Position numbers and translations under genes: made by a program. Shown here piece after piece: positions 12,441 through 25,190 of a stretch of DNA of 64,000 nt (the stretch's first letter is position 1; every line of letters starts with the position of its first letter). The stretch comes from Microcebus murinus (taxonomy: Eukaryota; Chordata; Mammalia; Primates; Cheirogaleidae), in assembly GCF_040939455.1 (NCBI RefSeq), contig NC_134106.1, forward strand, positions 41,252,001 through 41,316,000, given 5' to 3'. The notes under the pieces are model-generated. The model did not search any database. It saw only the letters and a program-made list of their open reading frames with translations, and had not been told where the DNA came from.

Positions 12441-15229
12441 CTTCAACGTTGGGAAGAGACTGTTGTACGTGATCATGAAGTTTTATCCTTCCTGAGCACA
12501 CTGTCAGATCACACTTCCCTACTGCTTTCTAAGTGGGGCTGTGTCACTAGTTACCACCAATAATATAAGAGTAGAAATGATGTGTGATATTTCCAGTCCA
12601 AGATGCATAAGAGCAAGAGTATTTTGTCTGTGCTCACTTTTCTGCTGTGTTTAACATCTAGATGAGGAAGATCTGAATGCACTGGAGAATTTCAAGGCCT
12701 TAAGGGATGGTGGAGCCCCAATATGGAAGGAGCTGCATCCTTGAATGACGACATGAAATAAATCACCTCCTCAACACTGAACTATATTTGATTTTGCTGT
12801 GATCCAGCATAATAATAAACATTTATTTTATTTTCAGTGAAATTTTGTATTGATTCTTATAATAGCTAGCTTTTATACCGACTATTATGACTTTTATACT
12901 GACTATTATGAATGTATAATAGTCAGGTCACCAAAATGATCACTCTTTTAAATTCCAAATTACCTTGACTTAAAATAGTTTTCCTCAGTTTGCATTCCTC
13001 TCCAGAAGGGGTTTGACAAGATCCTTTATCTACAAATATTTTTCCCTCTATTAATTACCCTGCTCTATCACCCAATCACTTTAACACTTCTATATAGTTC
13101 CCAAAATTAAAATAATTTAATATGGATACAGATAGTTTTAGCAGTTAAGAATTGACTTATAAATCTGTACAATCTTAGTACAATTGGTGGAAATACTCAT
13201 AAATGAAGTAAAATATATTGATACTATCTGCCATGAAACCTGACTCGTTTATTATTTAATTGGGCCACTTGAATGGACAGAACAAATAAAATGGCTCATG
13301 TGGTCATAACTCTCACAAAGAAAAATATGTGTAATAATAATATCATCCCTTTCTGTAATTATTGCACTACTCACAAGAAGGAAATCTTTACCTTTTTACT
13401 TGCTTACCAAATTAGTAAATAAATTTAAGCCCTAAATCTTCATACCAACATTTCAAAAAAGGGCTCCCAAAAGCTTGTAAATTGCCAGAGATCAAATTCT
13501 AAAGGATATGCACTTCTTAAAAAGTACTTGGAATAAATGTTATGTTCAGGATTTCAAATATGAATTCATAGTGTTCTTTTCAGAAGTTACATTGTCAGGG
13601 TCCTTTGCTTGTACTGGTTCAGTCCCAAGAAACAGAAGAACAATTTGTGTATTAATCAGCCCTGGCAGATGAGTATTTCTCCTATAACCTTTGCATCTCC
13701 AAATGCCTCGAACAGTTGAAAAACTAAAGGATTATTGCTTGATTTGGCCACATTCCTTGCAATCTTGACAGTAAGATGCGCAGAAAAATTTTCATTGCTG
13801 TACAACATGCATGTTTTACTCACAGGCTGAGAAGATATAGAAGACTTTTTTGGAATTTTCATTTAACCACCAGAATTTATAGGTATATAAAATTCATTTA
13901 TTTTATTAAGAAGATATAAGCAACATCTTTTACTTGGTACTTTTTAATTACATATTAAGAAACACAATCTGTGGAGTATTTTTAAATGGTTCAACCAAAA
14001 CTTTTTAGAATATGATTTATTTAAAATACATTATAAAATTTATCCCTTCTACAATTTTTATGTTGTCTACCTAGTTTTTTAAATAAATGCTGTGTATATA
14101 AAGGCAAGTCAGATATTGCTCCTGACCTTAAACAACATCTGCCAAACAATGAACAAAAAGCAAAGTGATATTTCTAGAGGTAAATAAGGTCTAATAAAAC
14201 AACATTACATTATATGTAATAAAATCATTGCCTGAAACTAAGAGGAGGGGAAGGAGTAAAAGAGTGAAGGATCAAAAATTACCTATCAAGAACAACATAC
14301 ACTATTCAAGTGATGGCTACACTAAAAGCCCTGACTTCACCATTATATAATTCATCTATGCAACAAAAAACACTAATACTGTCTAAATCTACTAAAATAC
14401 ATACTTTTTTTTTTTTAAAAGAAGTTTGATGAGTCTCATCCTGAGCTCCTTCATCCTATCAGTTTGTACACAGGATGATCCCCAGACAAAGTGTTCGATC
14501 TGACTTTTATACATTTCACAAATCAAAGTAAAACAAAATCTGGAATGAAGTGGTAACAGATTAGCAGAAAAAGGTTGGTATAAAAATCAAAAGTGAATTC
14601 TAATCCTGTATCATTGATTAATGATGGAGCTTTTAACTTTAGGGTACTAATTTTTTAAATAGAGAGAATACATCCTCTTTCTGTCTAACTCAGAGGACTA
14701 CAGAGAAACTAGAGTGAGATAACAAAAATGGTAGATATTGTAAGTTATTTCCAATTATTAAGGGAAGTTTTGCAATTAAATACCATTTTTCCTTAAAAAG
14801 AGAGTAAGAGTATGGAGTACAAAAAGGTTTTTTTCTATATTTTTTAGTTTTCTTAAAGTAGAGATGCAATTATTATACATAAATGAGTTAAGAATGCCAT
14901 ACTAAATATCTTACAAGTTTTTCTCAGAGATGCATAAAACTTTCTACATGGATATGTTCTAATTTCAAAGATAAATATATATGACACTTTTGAATGTATG
15001 TATATGTCTGAAATATATATGGCACTTTTAAATCTCAAAATTAAATAATTTTAGTTTCAAATTGGACCAAACAGTTAAGCAGTTTCCAGCATTAACTAAA
15101 GCTCTGTTGGTAGCCACATTATACCTTTAAAATAAAAACAAGACAATGTCATTGCCTCTTGATTTAGCCTTTCTCCTTTCAAAATACTCCAACCCCCACC
15201 ATTAAACTCTTCTAACACTTTTAAAGTTT
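12441..15229. other. Intron, few features
   Basis: No gene. It holds the direct/inverted repeat at 12871-12925 (listed separately) and a near-duplicate of about 19 nt at 14973-14991 and 15011-15029. A T-run lies at 14405-14415. Confidence 0.45.
12871..12925. repeat. Direct 20-bp repeat overlapping a hairpin
   Basis: TTTTATACCGACTATTATGA (12871-12890) is repeated at 12892-12911 with one mismatch. The second copy overlaps a perfect 10-bp-arm hairpin (TGACTATTAT at 12900-12909, ATAATAGTCA at 12916-12925, 6-nt loop). Confidence 0.9.
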
Positions 15230-15811
15230 TAAAACATTTCCTTTATGGATTAACTTTTATTTTGAAATGGAGATTCATAGAAAGTTGCAAAACTATGCCA
15301 AAAATCTCTGTGTACCCTTCACTCAGTGTCCTATAATGATAATATCCTACATGGCTAAAGTACAATATCAAAATTAGGAAATGGACATTGGTTCAAGGCT
15401 TATTCCAACTTCACTAGTTTTACATGCACTCATTTGTGTGTGTGTGTTGTCTGCATGTATACTGCAGGTAATTTAATTTTATCATGTGTAGACACACATG
15501 ACCATCAACACAATTCCATCACCGTAAGGATCCCTCTTGCTATCTCTTTAAAGCCACACACAACCTCTTTCCCCACACTGTCCCTAACTCTTACCACATC
15601 AATAATCTCTTCATCCCTATAATTTTACAATTTCAAGAATATCATGGAAAGGGAACCATATTCATGTAACTTTTTCAGATGGAGTTTTTCACTCAACATA
15701 GTTCTCTTAAGATTCATCTAAGTTGTTGTGTGTATAACTAGTTTGTTCCTTTTTACTATTGCATAGTATTCCATGTTATGAATGTATTAATATAGTGCAT
15801 TAACTATCTTA
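15230..15811 (-). mobile_element. Ancient L1 (L1M) 3' region, reverse orientation
   Basis: Reads as the antisense of an old mammalian L1 3' end: 'gagattcatagaaagttgca', 'tgtacccttcactcagtgtc', 'acatgcactcatttgtgtgt', 'atggaaagggaaccatattc', 'cactcaacatagttctctta', and 'ttgcatagtattccatgtta'. The old element stops at the AluJ that begins at about 15812. The ORF at 15434-15622 is inside it. Confidence 0.85.
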
Positions 15812-16107
15812 TTTTTCTTTTGGGACAGAGTCTTGCTCTGCTGTCCAGACTGGAGTATAGTGGTGTCATCATAGCTCACAGCAACCTTAAATTCCTGGGC
15901 TCAAGCAATCCTCCTGCCTCAGACTCCCCAGTAGCTGGGACTACAGGCACATGCCACAATGCCCTGCTAACTTTTGTATTTTTTTGTAGACACAAGGTCT
16001 CATTATGTTGTTGAGGCTGGTCTTAAACTCCTGGAGCAACACAAGCTATCCTCTCGATTGGCCCTTTCGAACTGCTGGAAGTAGAGGCATGAGTCACCGT
16101 GCCTGGC
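15812..16107 (-). mobile_element. AluJ-type dimeric Alu, reverse orientation
   Basis: Both Alu arms are visible in reverse: 'gggacagagtcttgctctgc', 'tcctgcctcagactccccag', 'tagctgggactacaggcaca', 'ggcatgagtcaccgtgcctg'. It is diverged, with no lemur-specific linker and no preserved long T-tail, so it is an old copy inserted at the edge of the L1M fragment. Confidence 0.93.
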
Positions 16108-18426
16108 AATGTGTATTGACTTTTTAAACAAACTTTTGTTTATCTTTTTCAAACATATGGCATTCCAAAAATGAAAACATTGACTAAAAAGATGTGTCTA
16201 AATTATAAAGAACCAATTCTTCATATGCTGTATAAATAAAGATGTTTAGAATAAGAGAGCATACTTTCATAATGTTTGGAAAAAACAACATCCTAAAGAG
16301 AGGATTTTATCTAAAATAGAACTCAGTTTCTAAGTTCTGAAAATATAATATACCCTATTTAGTAGTTTAATTTTTAGCTGGAAAAATTGTGCCTATATCC
16401 CAGAAAGTCTTATAAATAATTTACTCTTAATTTCAGTTTTTAATTCATTTGTAGATTAGATGAGGTTATTCATTGCAATAAAATATCTGTTAGAGAAAAT
16501 AGCTTTTTCATGACTACAGATTATTAGTAACTTTGCTGTGATTATAATATTTGTCTTTCAGATACATCCTGGAAGTAATTTGATTTAAAAATTAGTGAAC
16601 ACCCATTCAAAAATACCATGCTGCAATTTAGAATGATGATAAAGGTATATAATTTAATGACATGGGACTATATTCTTAAGCTCTTAGTAACTGGTGTAGC
16701 AGGTTACATAGGTTACAGGTTACATAGTATATAGTGTAATTCTATTTTCGTAAAATGACATATTTATATCCACACAGGCATAAACATTGGAAGATTGGAA
16801 CATTCTGAGATACTGATTGGCACATTACTCTTGAAATGCTTTAAAGGGGGCTTAATCCCAGTCTGACTTACACAATTGTAGCTCTTATTTAAAAATAGTA
16901 TTTTCCTTTGACTATAAGGTCCATCAGTATTTTTGTATAGGAACAATAATTTCCTTTTCTTATTCAGTTGTACCTAAGTTTATTAATTAACATGTTTACT
17001 TTGTTCATTTTCATAAAAATAATTCAATTGTTGATGCTCCTTTCTTCTTGTCATTATCAATAGAAGCAGTGGTTGCATAATACTGATTAAACAAATTACT
17101 TCATAATCAAAACTACAAAAGTAAAAGATTTCAGTGTCTTAGTTTCTCTAAATACATCAAATTCAGCTTTTAAAAAGTATTTAAAGCTTATGAGTGTACC
17201 AGTATTGCTTCACTCACATCTTATGATTTCTGTTTCCTTTACTTTTTACCAAACAAAGCTGCTGTGGAATTGCTCAGCCATTTACTATTTCTTCCTGCTT
17301 CTTAATTTACACAACTTTTAATGATATTCATAAACTGTGGCATATTATTGATTGATATTATGTATAGCCTTGGGTAGACTTCTGGCAAGGCCTATCCTCT
17401 TTTCCCTCTCCTGCCCCTACAGACAACATATAAAAACTGTTAGATCAGTGCATCAGCTGTGATGGCCCCAAGTAAAGCTCATAATTTCCAGTGCCACCAA
17501 TATCTAATTTTCTTTTGAATTAAAAGCTTACCTTTTATATATTAAGCATCAGGATTAGTACTTCAAAGGCATCCATTATAAAAATTTTCAATTAATTATA
17601 AGCTACTCATAGAAAACTGGGGTCAATTACTTGTATAATTTTTTTTTCTCTTAATATTCTATATCCATTACCATTCTACAAACACAAATCTATCTCAAGG
17701 ACATATTCTTTTTTAATTTGGGAAAAAAAAAAGCAGAGCAATTTCAGTATGGTTGTATAGATAGATGACTTCTAGAAAACAAATGTGGATCTTACCCTGT
17801 TGATAATACCACTACTATTATTACTACTACACTTACATAGTAGTAATTACTATCTATTTGTTAAGTACTTTGACTCTTTTGTCTTAACTACAACCCTATG
17901 AATTAGTGACTTGCTCACCAATTTAACTGGCTTGCCCCAGGTCATGCACTCAGCAGATGGGGGAACTGCAACTTAGACCCAGGTAATCTGCCACTGATGA
18001 CATATGGTAGAATGATTATTACAGAAATGTTTTAGAATATCATCTGCCTTGGGAACAATATTCACCTGAATTTTGTGTCTTCAATGCTTTCCCTACTTTC
18101 AAACTTACGCATCCCTATGTTAATCACCCGCAGCTTGGCTTGAGAGCAGCACTATTTCACCAGCTTTCCAGCAGCTCGTGGAAGATTCCAGCTATCTTGT
18201 ATGGGCATTCTCTTAATGCTTTAAGCATCACTTTACCATATAGTGAGCTTACCCTAGAGGCTAAATAGCATATACAAAACAAAGAGTACAAATTCATAAT
18301 TTCTAGCCTCCCCTATGCAAAAGGTGATCTACGAATTGCTTTGAATTATATTTAAAAGTTCAAAAACATAATTCAACGTCTTGATCTCTCCCATTCTCCA
18401 ACTTTAAAATATTAGCTGCCACAATT
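16108..18426. other. Intron, few features
   Basis: No gene. There is a tiny duplication (AGGTTACATAG twice, about 16701-16725). A diverged MIR-like stretch in reverse (about 17830-17995, 'gccccaggtcatgcactcag') is probable but weak. Confidence 0.45.
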
Positions 18427-18429
18427 GAG

Positions 18430-18470
18430 ATATATATATATATATATACACACATATGTATATATACATA
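18430..18470. repeat. TA/CA microsatellite
   Basis: TA run passing into CACA and TATG/TATA units. Confidence 0.85.
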
Positions 18471-18509
18471 CTAGTACTCTGAAGATGTGACATTTTCCAA
18501 TGAAAGACA

Positions 18510-18622
18510 ATGCTTGGAAGTCTAAAGGCTTGAAGTTGAATCACACTTCTGTTCCATGACCTTGCATAAGTTACTTCACCTCTCTAGGTTTTACTTAACT
18601 CATTTGGAAATTTAACTATATG
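18510..18622 (+). repeat. MIR SINE fragment
   Basis: 'tgaagttgaatcacacttct', 'ccatgaccttgcataagtta', 'cttcacctctctaggtttta' follow MIR core order. Confidence 0.8.
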
Positions 18623-20610
18623 ATTTCCATAACAATAGGCTTCCTTAGATATTGATACAAAAATTCATGATAAATTAGAGGTTCATTTGATAATGGTTAC
18701 CTGAAGGAACATGCACGGACTGGGCCAATTCAAAGAGATTTGTCTGAGTGATCTGCCATACTCCTCTCTCTGTTCACTAAAGAATAGGTAACTGTAAGTA
18801 TTTTTACACTGCATAAAAAAAAAACAACTTTAATTGACAGAGTGAAAGCTATAAAACGTCACTCTATGATCAATTTGAAGCCATCTTTGGGGAGAACAAA
18901 AGGATCGTCAAATTATTATGGCTCTGCAGATGAGAGTTTACACAGAGCCATTTTTTGTGTCCATTGAGAGAGCAACTAGATAATCTGTGGAAGTCTTTTC
19001 CACCTGCACAGTTAAAACCACAAATATATCTTGGACTGAAGTTCGGCCAGTAACTCTTCTCTGGTCCATGCATAATTTAAATCATTCTTATTCTATATCC
19101 TATAAATATGCAGAGGATGCAAGATGAGAACTAGACACATTCCCCTGGAGAAGCTGCTTGGGCCTAGCCAAACCTCATCAGAGTTCACTTCAAAGATCAA
19201 TTCTTCATGTCCGTTGGATCAGGTTTAAATATTGTGTGTGATCCCGCTGCTCCCTGTTTTCCTGTTGCATTATGCATGATCTTTGACTGCTTGTAATGTA
19301 ACAAACTGCAGTGTTTCAATAGTGATTTTGCATTTTGTGCTAAACTCTGACATATTTATAGGCTAATGGGCTATTATTGTGCATATTTATAATATTACAA
19401 AATAGTAGTTCTCTATTTTGATAGTGAGAAGCAATAGACTCTTTAAAATATTAATAAGTCTATACATCACAGAAAAAAAATTTTTACAAAGACAGACTTC
19501 CCAACTGACTTTGCTTTTGATTCTCACTCCATTCCCTTTTCCCCAGCCAGGCATTTCCATAATTGCTTCTTATCTTGTTTTATAGACTGGCAATAATTGT
19601 GCCTGGGCAACTGTTTTTAGAAGAAACAGAAATATTACCTGTTAATGGAATTGCACAATGATCCAACTTGCTCTGTTAGGACAACTAATAATATTAATAA
19701 TTTGAAATATAATATTAACATTGTTTCCATTCTGATTCTAAAGTGAGAAGAAAGAAATGTGGGGATAGAACATAATATTAGTGATACTGTGTATAGTTAA
19801 TACCTTAGATGTTCTTTCCTACTGTATCAATGTTTGTAATAGGCTTGTTTCCTGAAGTCATTCAGGGGGTTCTAATATCAATAGCTGAGAAATGCCTTGA
19901 GATGCTCTTGTTCTTTAATGCTCAAACATTATTACTTATTAGAATTCTAGAGAAGTTCCCTAAATGCCATCAAAAGTGGTATGGCAAAGAACATATATCT
20001 TATAAAATTTTAGTTAAGTTTTGATTATCATCTAATGTGCTAGTCACATTTGTGATTCTCTACATGAAATAATTTCCATGTTTTCTTTCAACCATGCAGA
20101 TCCTTGGCAGCAAGGAATACAAATAAATGTATTATCAATTCAATCAATATAGAAGTGAGACAAGATAATGTATAATAGAATATGGGTAAATATACAATTA
20201 TATATACATCAATATATTCCATATATACAAAAAATATTTCTATATTCCTTCAAGTAATACAAATTTGCTTTATTAAATGTTGGAGTAACATGCATAGAGT
20301 CTCCTAGCAAAATTTTTCTCAGAAAATTGTAGTCCAGTTGATGAACATGATTTCAAGAAAAAGAATCCTTGAGGTTCAAGTGCCCAATCTTTGTTTCATG
20401 AGGAACATAACGGTATAAATACCATTCCACCTTATTTTGTTACCTGGGAAAGAGGTTGAAAGCATGGTGGACACAACCTCAGGGTCTAAGACTCATTCTT
20501 ACCTGCCCATTAACACATCAGTTTATCATGAATACTTAAAATAGGTTGTTTTTTGGGGACTTGTTCTAAAATGTTCAGCTCAAAAAGTTGATGAATGCGT
20601 TTGTTTGTTC
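18623..20610. other. Intron, no recognisable repeat
   Basis: No gene and no named repeat. The stretch at about 19150-19420 is unusually complex and free of repeats, and is discussed as a possible conserved noncoding segment. Confidence 0.45.
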
Positions 20611-20772
20611 ATAGAGACAGTGTCTGCCTATATTGCCTTGGTTGGAGTGCAGAGGCTATTAAAAAGCTTGATCATAGCACACTATAGCCTTGAAATGCTG
20701 GGCTCAACCAATCTTCCCACTTCAGCTTCCTGAGTACCTGGGCTTACAAGTATCCACCCCCACACACAGCAT
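20611..20772 (-). mobile_element. Monomeric Alu (FLAM/FRAM type), reverse orientation
   Basis: Only one Alu arm is present: 'atagagacagtgtctgccta', 'ttggagtgcagaggctatta', 'gatcatagcacactatagcc', 'gctgggctcaaccaatcttc'. The 'ggctatta..gatcatagca' segment is retained from 7SL and is typical of monomeric Alu ancestors. Diverged, hence old. Confidence 0.75.
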
Positions 20773-23700
20773 GAGTCATCTTTTAATCTATTAGAAATGT
20801 AATGATGTTTTTAATGTCTATAATAGATCGAAGTAATGCAACTTTCCTCCTTTATCCTATTATTTTTCTGATGTTTTGCTTTAAAAAGTTTTACTTTTTC
20901 ATTAATCTCCAGATTTCACATATTTATCCTTAATGACTTCCTTCTAAAGATGAAGCCCATGATAAGCAGTATCCTAACTCTCTCTTGTAAGCTTTTTTCA
21001 CTCTTGCATATTTTCTCTCACCCAGCACAGACACCAACTGAGCTATTTTTTTTAACTCCAGAAACAATTGTCCTCTGAGATTTTCATCAATAAATAAAGA
21101 GACATGCTGCTATCACAGCTGCTTGACATCTACCAAGCCCCTTATTAAGTACTGGACTACAACATAAGAGAATGAACATATTTTGAATGCTTATTGAAAG
21201 TCAAGTCAAAAAGTTAGTATTTACACACATTTGCCACTTTTCAAAAGCAAAAAGAAATTCCAAATGGTTGTAAAGCCAAGCCTCTTGTCTTTTCATAGAT
21301 TAACGAGCTGTCCTATACGTCTCAAGACAACTTCTTCCTCCTTATTCTATGGTTAATTTCTTACTTTCACTATGCCACTATCCACCTGCATCCTTATGGA
21401 CACATTCAAACCTCCAAGCCTTCAGATCATCTGTGGGCACTGCCATCATCAAATAGCAATTTAAATGCTGTAGCTGTAGGTTTCCTAGGGATTTTATGAA
21501 CGGTCAAAATAAGAAAGAACATAGGAGTTGGCACACGCATTCATATGGAGTGTTGGATTGTCAGGAAAAGAAAGGATCATTGAGATCATTTAATTCAGTC
21601 CACTCATTTCATAGGATGAGGCCCTGGGGAAAAGTGACTCGTCCAAGATAATATAGCTAGCCAGGATCCCATGCAGGAGAGTAAGACTGCTCTGCTATTT
21701 CACTCTAGCATCGTCCCTATCACAAAATACATCTTCCCAAAGCCTCCTTTGTATTTTCCCAAATCAATTATACCTTCTTATATTTTCCCAATCTCTTGAG
21801 TGCCCATGATGTAATTGAAGAAATACAGTTCTTTAAAAATTACTATGGTTTCTATAGGTAACTCAATGATTTTTGAAAACTACACATACATACAAATTTT
21901 TAAGCTGCTTGTTTTGGACCCCAGCTTCAAGCAGAAGCATCACATTGACAGCTGAAGACACCAAAGAAGCACCTCTCTATTATTCAGGACATCATTAAGA
22001 TACAACGATCAAGAAACCACATTCTAGATTATCCCTCATTTTGGATCATGCTAAAATATTTACTTCATGTAAGGTCCCAGGGGTTTGAATTTTGCATGAG
22101 CTCCTGTGCTTTGGAAATTTCTTCTGAAGAATCCCCCCTCTTGGATAAGTGATTGGTTGTCAGCATTTATTTAATTTTTTAATTAAGTTTTAGAACACAG
22201 TTATATTTCCAAAGAAGAAAGGCCCACCTTTGTCTCCAGAGCTACAAGGTGCACAGCATGGCTGACACTCCCCAGTGGCTGTCCACGCATAGCATGGCTG
22301 TATGCTGCTTTATCAGAACAAAGAGCGAGAATGCCCAGACCTGAGGACCCCATTGAATGGAACAATCACTCTTTTCTGTGCTGCTTTGGAAATGGTTTAT
22401 AGAGCTTCCAATTAGCACCTGTCATCAGGATACACTAATTCTCAAAGAAATATATTGAGAGAATGAATTTATTTATTTCACACTAGTCAGATTAAATGAA
22501 ACCAAATTTCTTCTAGTCAGAAATATGTTTGAAGAGATTGAACCCAAAGGTTCACATATCCATTACTGACACCAGCTTTCATTATAATTTCACTCCAACA
22601 ATTTCTCCAAAGACTTCTTTTTGAAACTAGCATTTTAGAAATCTTATTTGAATCTAGATTTGTTTCAATTTAGTCACCTCCCAAATAAATATACCCTTTA
22701 TGGACCCCCCTCCCAATGTAACTTGCATTTGAGAATGTGAAAGGATTGTGATTTACACAAGGAAATAAATACAAGCAGAAAGTGCATGTGTGCCTTAGTA
22801 ATCTCTCTCTCTCTCACACACACACACTGATATTAACAAGTGAATAATGAATATATTAGCACCTTTACTTAAATATCCTGATGGAAACCAAACTCTTAAA
22901 GCTATTTTAATGAAGGATTTGTCCATGAATTATTTCCAAGAGTGCAAGAGAGCATGCAATCACAGTTTTATAATTCATGATATCATTTGGAGGTATAGAA
23001 ATAAGCACATCAACTAAATGAATGATACAAGATGGTCCACTCCTCTTTTCCTAAAAAGGAGACACATTTCTCCACGAGAGACTACATGAAATATAATTTA
23101 TTTTCTTTGTCTGGAAAATTTCATAAAACAAAAGTAGAAAATTCATCCTAGAAAATCAGACATTTAAAATGCTGTAATTTTATTAGTGTTTCTGGACAAA
23201 TTTTTCTAATATCCCTGCAGCTTTCTATTATGATTCACAATGTCTGCAATAAAAGAGTAGTGAGAGAAGAATCCATTTAGAGGCAGTTACTGTACTGCTG
23301 GATGCAGTTAATAATCTCTTTATTTTTCATTTTTATTACTCTATATTTTATGAATGACAATCTACTCATTACCTATTGTTATAAATATTTTGATTTAATA
23401 ATAGAAATATGCATCAATAAACAGTACCTACCACAAGCTTTCTGCAATACTTAGCAGTGCATAAATGTATATCATAGACTTTTCTAACTACTAGACTTAT
23501 TTCTTGCGAATCTAGATGAACTCATAATTTTAGCTATGATAACTGCCTAGTATCATTGCTGCTGCATTAAATGTTTTATCTACTGTCTGTGAGTAATAAT
23601 GAATCTGACTCATTCATTTCCTATTAAGAAATACAGTTTTCTAAGATATTAATATTTTTTTCAGAGAGATTAGTCTTGACCTAAAACAGGGAAGAGAAAA

Positions 23701-24540
23701 CTATAGTTATGAGTTGGAACTTTTCTAACAATAACATAAAGTAATCAATGTTTTAGTGAGAATTGTGACAAGCCTGCAGCTAGCAAAACACAGTTCACTG
23801 AGTATAAATGGAGAAACCTGAACAGGTTCTCATCGGTATAACCCTTCTAAAAATCTCATAGCTTTTTTCTCCCACTAGCTAACATTAATGTCAAAAGCAT
23901 CCAATATATCAAAGGTTTTGTTGCAATCTGGAACACTATCATTTGATTTCCTCTAGACCATTTCTGCAAGAAGTAAATATAACCGAGATACAAGGAGCAA
24001 AATAGAATCTTGGTGTTATCAAGCTATGGTTTTCAAAAGTAAGAACAATTTTAGAACACTAAATTTAAAATTATTCCTAAGCACTTTCTGGAGATAATGA
24101 AAATTGTATTAGGTTAGCAATGCTCTCTTCCTCTTCTCTCTTCTTCCTCTTTTATCCTTGCATTTTTCTTTTGCTCATCTTTCCTTTTATCAGTTCACAC
24201 TGAATAAGAATACACTGCCTAAAAAGTGAAGGTTTACTAACTACTTTTGAAAAGGCTCCCCTTCTCCTCCCTGGTCCTCTATTTCACTAGGTGTTCTCTG
24301 GTTCTACTCCTGACGCCAATGCCCACTGACTCATTTCTGAGGCCAGTATTTATTGTCCTTTCAGGCATTGTTCTCAAGATGTATTGTGCTGCACAAAATC
24401 AGTAAATAAATAATTATTTGATTCATACTCTATTCAAGGCACTGTGCTAAATCCTATGCAAAGAGATAAAAATCATGCCCTTTGCTTCACAATAAATTAG
24501 AATCTAATGGGTAGCATAAAAATATAATAATCACAAAGTA
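20773..24540. other. Intron, few features
   Basis: No gene. A weak MIR-like stretch in reverse lies at about 21570-21720 and a CT/CA microsatellite at 22802-22828. The segment at 22200-22400 is somewhat less AT-rich but unassigned. A weak L2-like stretch lies at about 24400-24520. The rest looks like plain intron. Confidence 0.45.
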
Positions 24541-24542
24541 GT

Positions 24543-24665
24543 TTAGCGATTCTCAACCTTGGCTACACACTAGAATCACCTGTGGAGTTTTCAAAAACAT
24601 TGACACTAGGACCTTACCTCAACCCATTAAACCAGAATCTCTGGTGGTCAATGTTGTCTAAAAGA
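24543..24665 (+). repeat. MER5A-like hAT-Charlie DNA transposon
   Basis: 'gattctcaaccttggctaca', 'cactagaatcacctgtggag', then 'aaaccagaatctctggtggt' follow MER5A order. It is an internal deletion derivative of an old hAT element. Confidence 0.8.
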
Positions 24666-24927
24666 CAAGTGATAGAGGCAATGGTATTGTTAGAATTGAG
24701 TGGAAAATGTTTTAAATGTGTACTTACATGTAAATATGACATCAAGCGTCTCTAAAGAACAAGGATTCAGTGGAGCTTTAAATCCATATAACACTAGGGG
24801 CAATGATGTATTTAGTACTGTTCTAAAATTATTCATTGAATTCTCTCTTCTCAAAATTTTTATCTTTAGAGTTCACAGAAAATACACCGTGTCTCAGTGA
24901 ACTGGTTTCATTAGGAAAGGAAGGTGT

Positions 24928-25190
24928 ATTTGTTATCTACTGCTGTGTAATAAATTACTACAAAACTAAGTGGCTTAAAACAACAATATGCATGCATTAT
25001 CCTCACTGTTTCTGTGGGTCAGTAATTCAGGAGTGCCTACTAAGCATTTCCAGCTCTGGGTCTCATTAGATTGCAGTGAGATTTTGACCATGGCTGTAGA
25101 AAGCTAAAGGCTTGAGTAAGGCAAGAGGAAATGCTTCCAAGGTGGCTCATTAATGGGGCTGGCATCACACATTTCTTAGTCCATTGGTTT
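24928..25190 (+). repeat. Old interspersed repeat, family uncertain
   Basis: 'gttatctactgctgtgtaat', 'aagtggcttaaaacaacaat', 'gtttctgtgggtcagtaatt', 'cttccaaggtggctcattaa' form a series I recognise from a common ancient mammalian dispersed repeat (LTR- or transposon-derived), but I cannot name the family with certainty. Confidence 0.65.

Noticed and set aside
14973..15029. Near-duplicate of about 19 nt with 38-nt period
   Set aside because: TA-rich words make such short matches easy. Too short to interpret.
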